From a bacterium (GTDB lineage: Bacteria; Bacillota_I; Bacilli_A; RF39; UBA660): a DNA stretch of 14,277 nt. Position numbers and translations under genes: made by a program. The stretch covers positions 1 through 14,277 of the forward strand of contig SFTR01000013.1 in the NCBI GenBank assembly GCA_004560915.1, read 5' to 3'. The notes below the pieces were generated by a model. That model worked only from the letters and a program-made list of their open reading frames with translations, was not told where the DNA came from and made no database searches. This document shows, piece by piece, positions 13,946 through 14,277 of the stretch (position 1 is the stretch's first letter; the number at the start of each line of letters is the position of its first letter).

Positions 13946-14277
13946 TCAATTCTGCATCACCTCTTCTTTCTTAATTAAATATTCATTAGTAGCAGTAAAT
14001 TGTTTGACTAGTTCTCTTTCATAGTCTTTAAGAATCCAGGTATATTTCTTCCACTTTATATATCTAACCATAGAGTAATAACCACATTCCATAGAAGTAT
14101 CAAACTTAATTGCTAAATCCATTGAATCTTCAAGATTAAATAAATTAACTAATGGTGGTGGTGCTATCATATAAACAGCAAACCATTCAGCTTCTGCTTC
14201 AGCTAGTGAGCATTCACAAGTGTGTTTTAACTCTATGTGTCCTATTTCGTGAAATATAGTAGTTCTAATTCTTTCTG
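13946..14277 (-). CDS. ImmA/IrrE-family metallopeptidase, C-terminal part (5' end outside window)
   Basis: The frame is open to the window edge and gives 109 residues. It begins ERIRTTIFHEIGHIELKH, the HExxH zinc-peptidase motif of the ImmA/IrrE family, followed by EAEAEWFAVYMIAPP, the usual second motif with the third metal ligand and the FA..ML.P pattern. Such proteases cleave or inactivate repressors in integrative elements and phages, or regulators such as DdrO in the IrrE branch. The N-terminus and any fused helix-turn-helix domain lie outside the window. The C-terminal tail after this core is about 65 residues and not recognised. The gene ends at TGA just before the small-RNA terminator on the opposite strand. 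A reading from the internal ATG (74 residues) would drop the active site and is not the true gene. Confidence 0.85.
   Translation of the reverse strand, partial: ERIRTTIFHEIGHIELKHTCECSLAEAEAEWFAVYMIAPPPLVNLFNLEDSMDLAIKFDTSMECGYYSMVRYIKWKKYTWILKDYERELVKQFTATNEYLIKKEEVMQN

Noticed and set aside
11540..14277. CRISPR array, insertion sequence, integrase or attachment site in the accessory half
   Set aside because: No regularly spaced direct repeats, transposase or recombinase motifs, or paired terminal repeats could be found. The GATGGGTA repeats are too short and irregular for a CRISPR.
1..14277. Mycoplasma-type genetic code (UGA as Trp)
   Set aside because: Trp is coded by TGG throughout, and UGA ends rel, the HD gene, the TasA-like gene and others at sensible family lengths.

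Overview
The window is AT-rich (A/T dominates third codon positions and intergenic DNA) and uses the standard code: UGG for Trp and UGA as a real stop in several genes. Core genes resemble those of low-GC Firmicutes: a fused SecDF, a ComN-type small protein next to it, a long Rel, a T-box-controlled valS, and sigma-A promoters with AGGAGG-type ribosome sites. A gut-associated Bacilli or Erysipelotrichia-like lineage is plausible, but that is inference. Every large gene reads on the minus strand, so the window runs from right to left in transcription order.

Core half (about 41-8825). comN-like, secDF and rel form one tightly packed operon with a 1-base overlap and a 7-base gap. It looks like a compressed version of the comN-secDF-apt-relA neighbourhood known from Bacillus. 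Rel keeps its synthetase motifs but has lost key metal and catalytic residues of the HD hydrolase domain. Upstream lies a single Cys-rich type IV pilin-like gene between two intrinsic terminators. Next is a two-gene operon, an HD-family phosphohydrolase followed by valS. It has a consensus promoter and a T-box leader whose apparent specifier codon is GUA (Val), so the HD enzyme is predicted to rise with ValRS when tRNA-Val is uncharged.

Surface operon (8822-11398). Three coupled genes encode a TasA/camelysin-like secreted protein, an unusual fusion of a two-helix VirB2/Mbov_0395-like membrane domain to an M15 peptidoglycan peptidase, and a membrane-anchored protein of unknown function. The operon has no visible terminator, and its last stop codon lies inside the -35 box of the valS operon.

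Accessory half (about 11400-14277). The only plus-strand transcription units are here. The first is a candidate type I toxin-antitoxin locus at 11543-11850. It has a promoter, a leader able to pair either with its own ribosome binding site or with an element after the coding region, a 32-residue single-helix peptide, a hairpin cluster, and a minus-strand terminator that would end an antisense RNA. Next come a stretch with five GGG runs and a strong hairpin terminator. A minus-strand cassette follows: DUF4417-like protein, a small toxin-like protein and a putative immunity protein, with overlapping or abutting ends. At the right edge is the C-terminal part of an ImmA/IrrE-type metalloprotease. 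Between it and the DUF4417 gene a compact plus-strand unit (promoter, two hairpins, terminator) predicts a small RNA of about 65 nt. ImmA/IrrE, DUF4417 and toxin/immunity genes suggest a mobile-element-derived or defence/competition island, but no integrase or attachment site is visible.

The first 40 bases are an exact inverted copy of bases 376-415 inside rel. This is probably a contig-end artefact, so nothing left of the rel stop codon should be trusted without read support.
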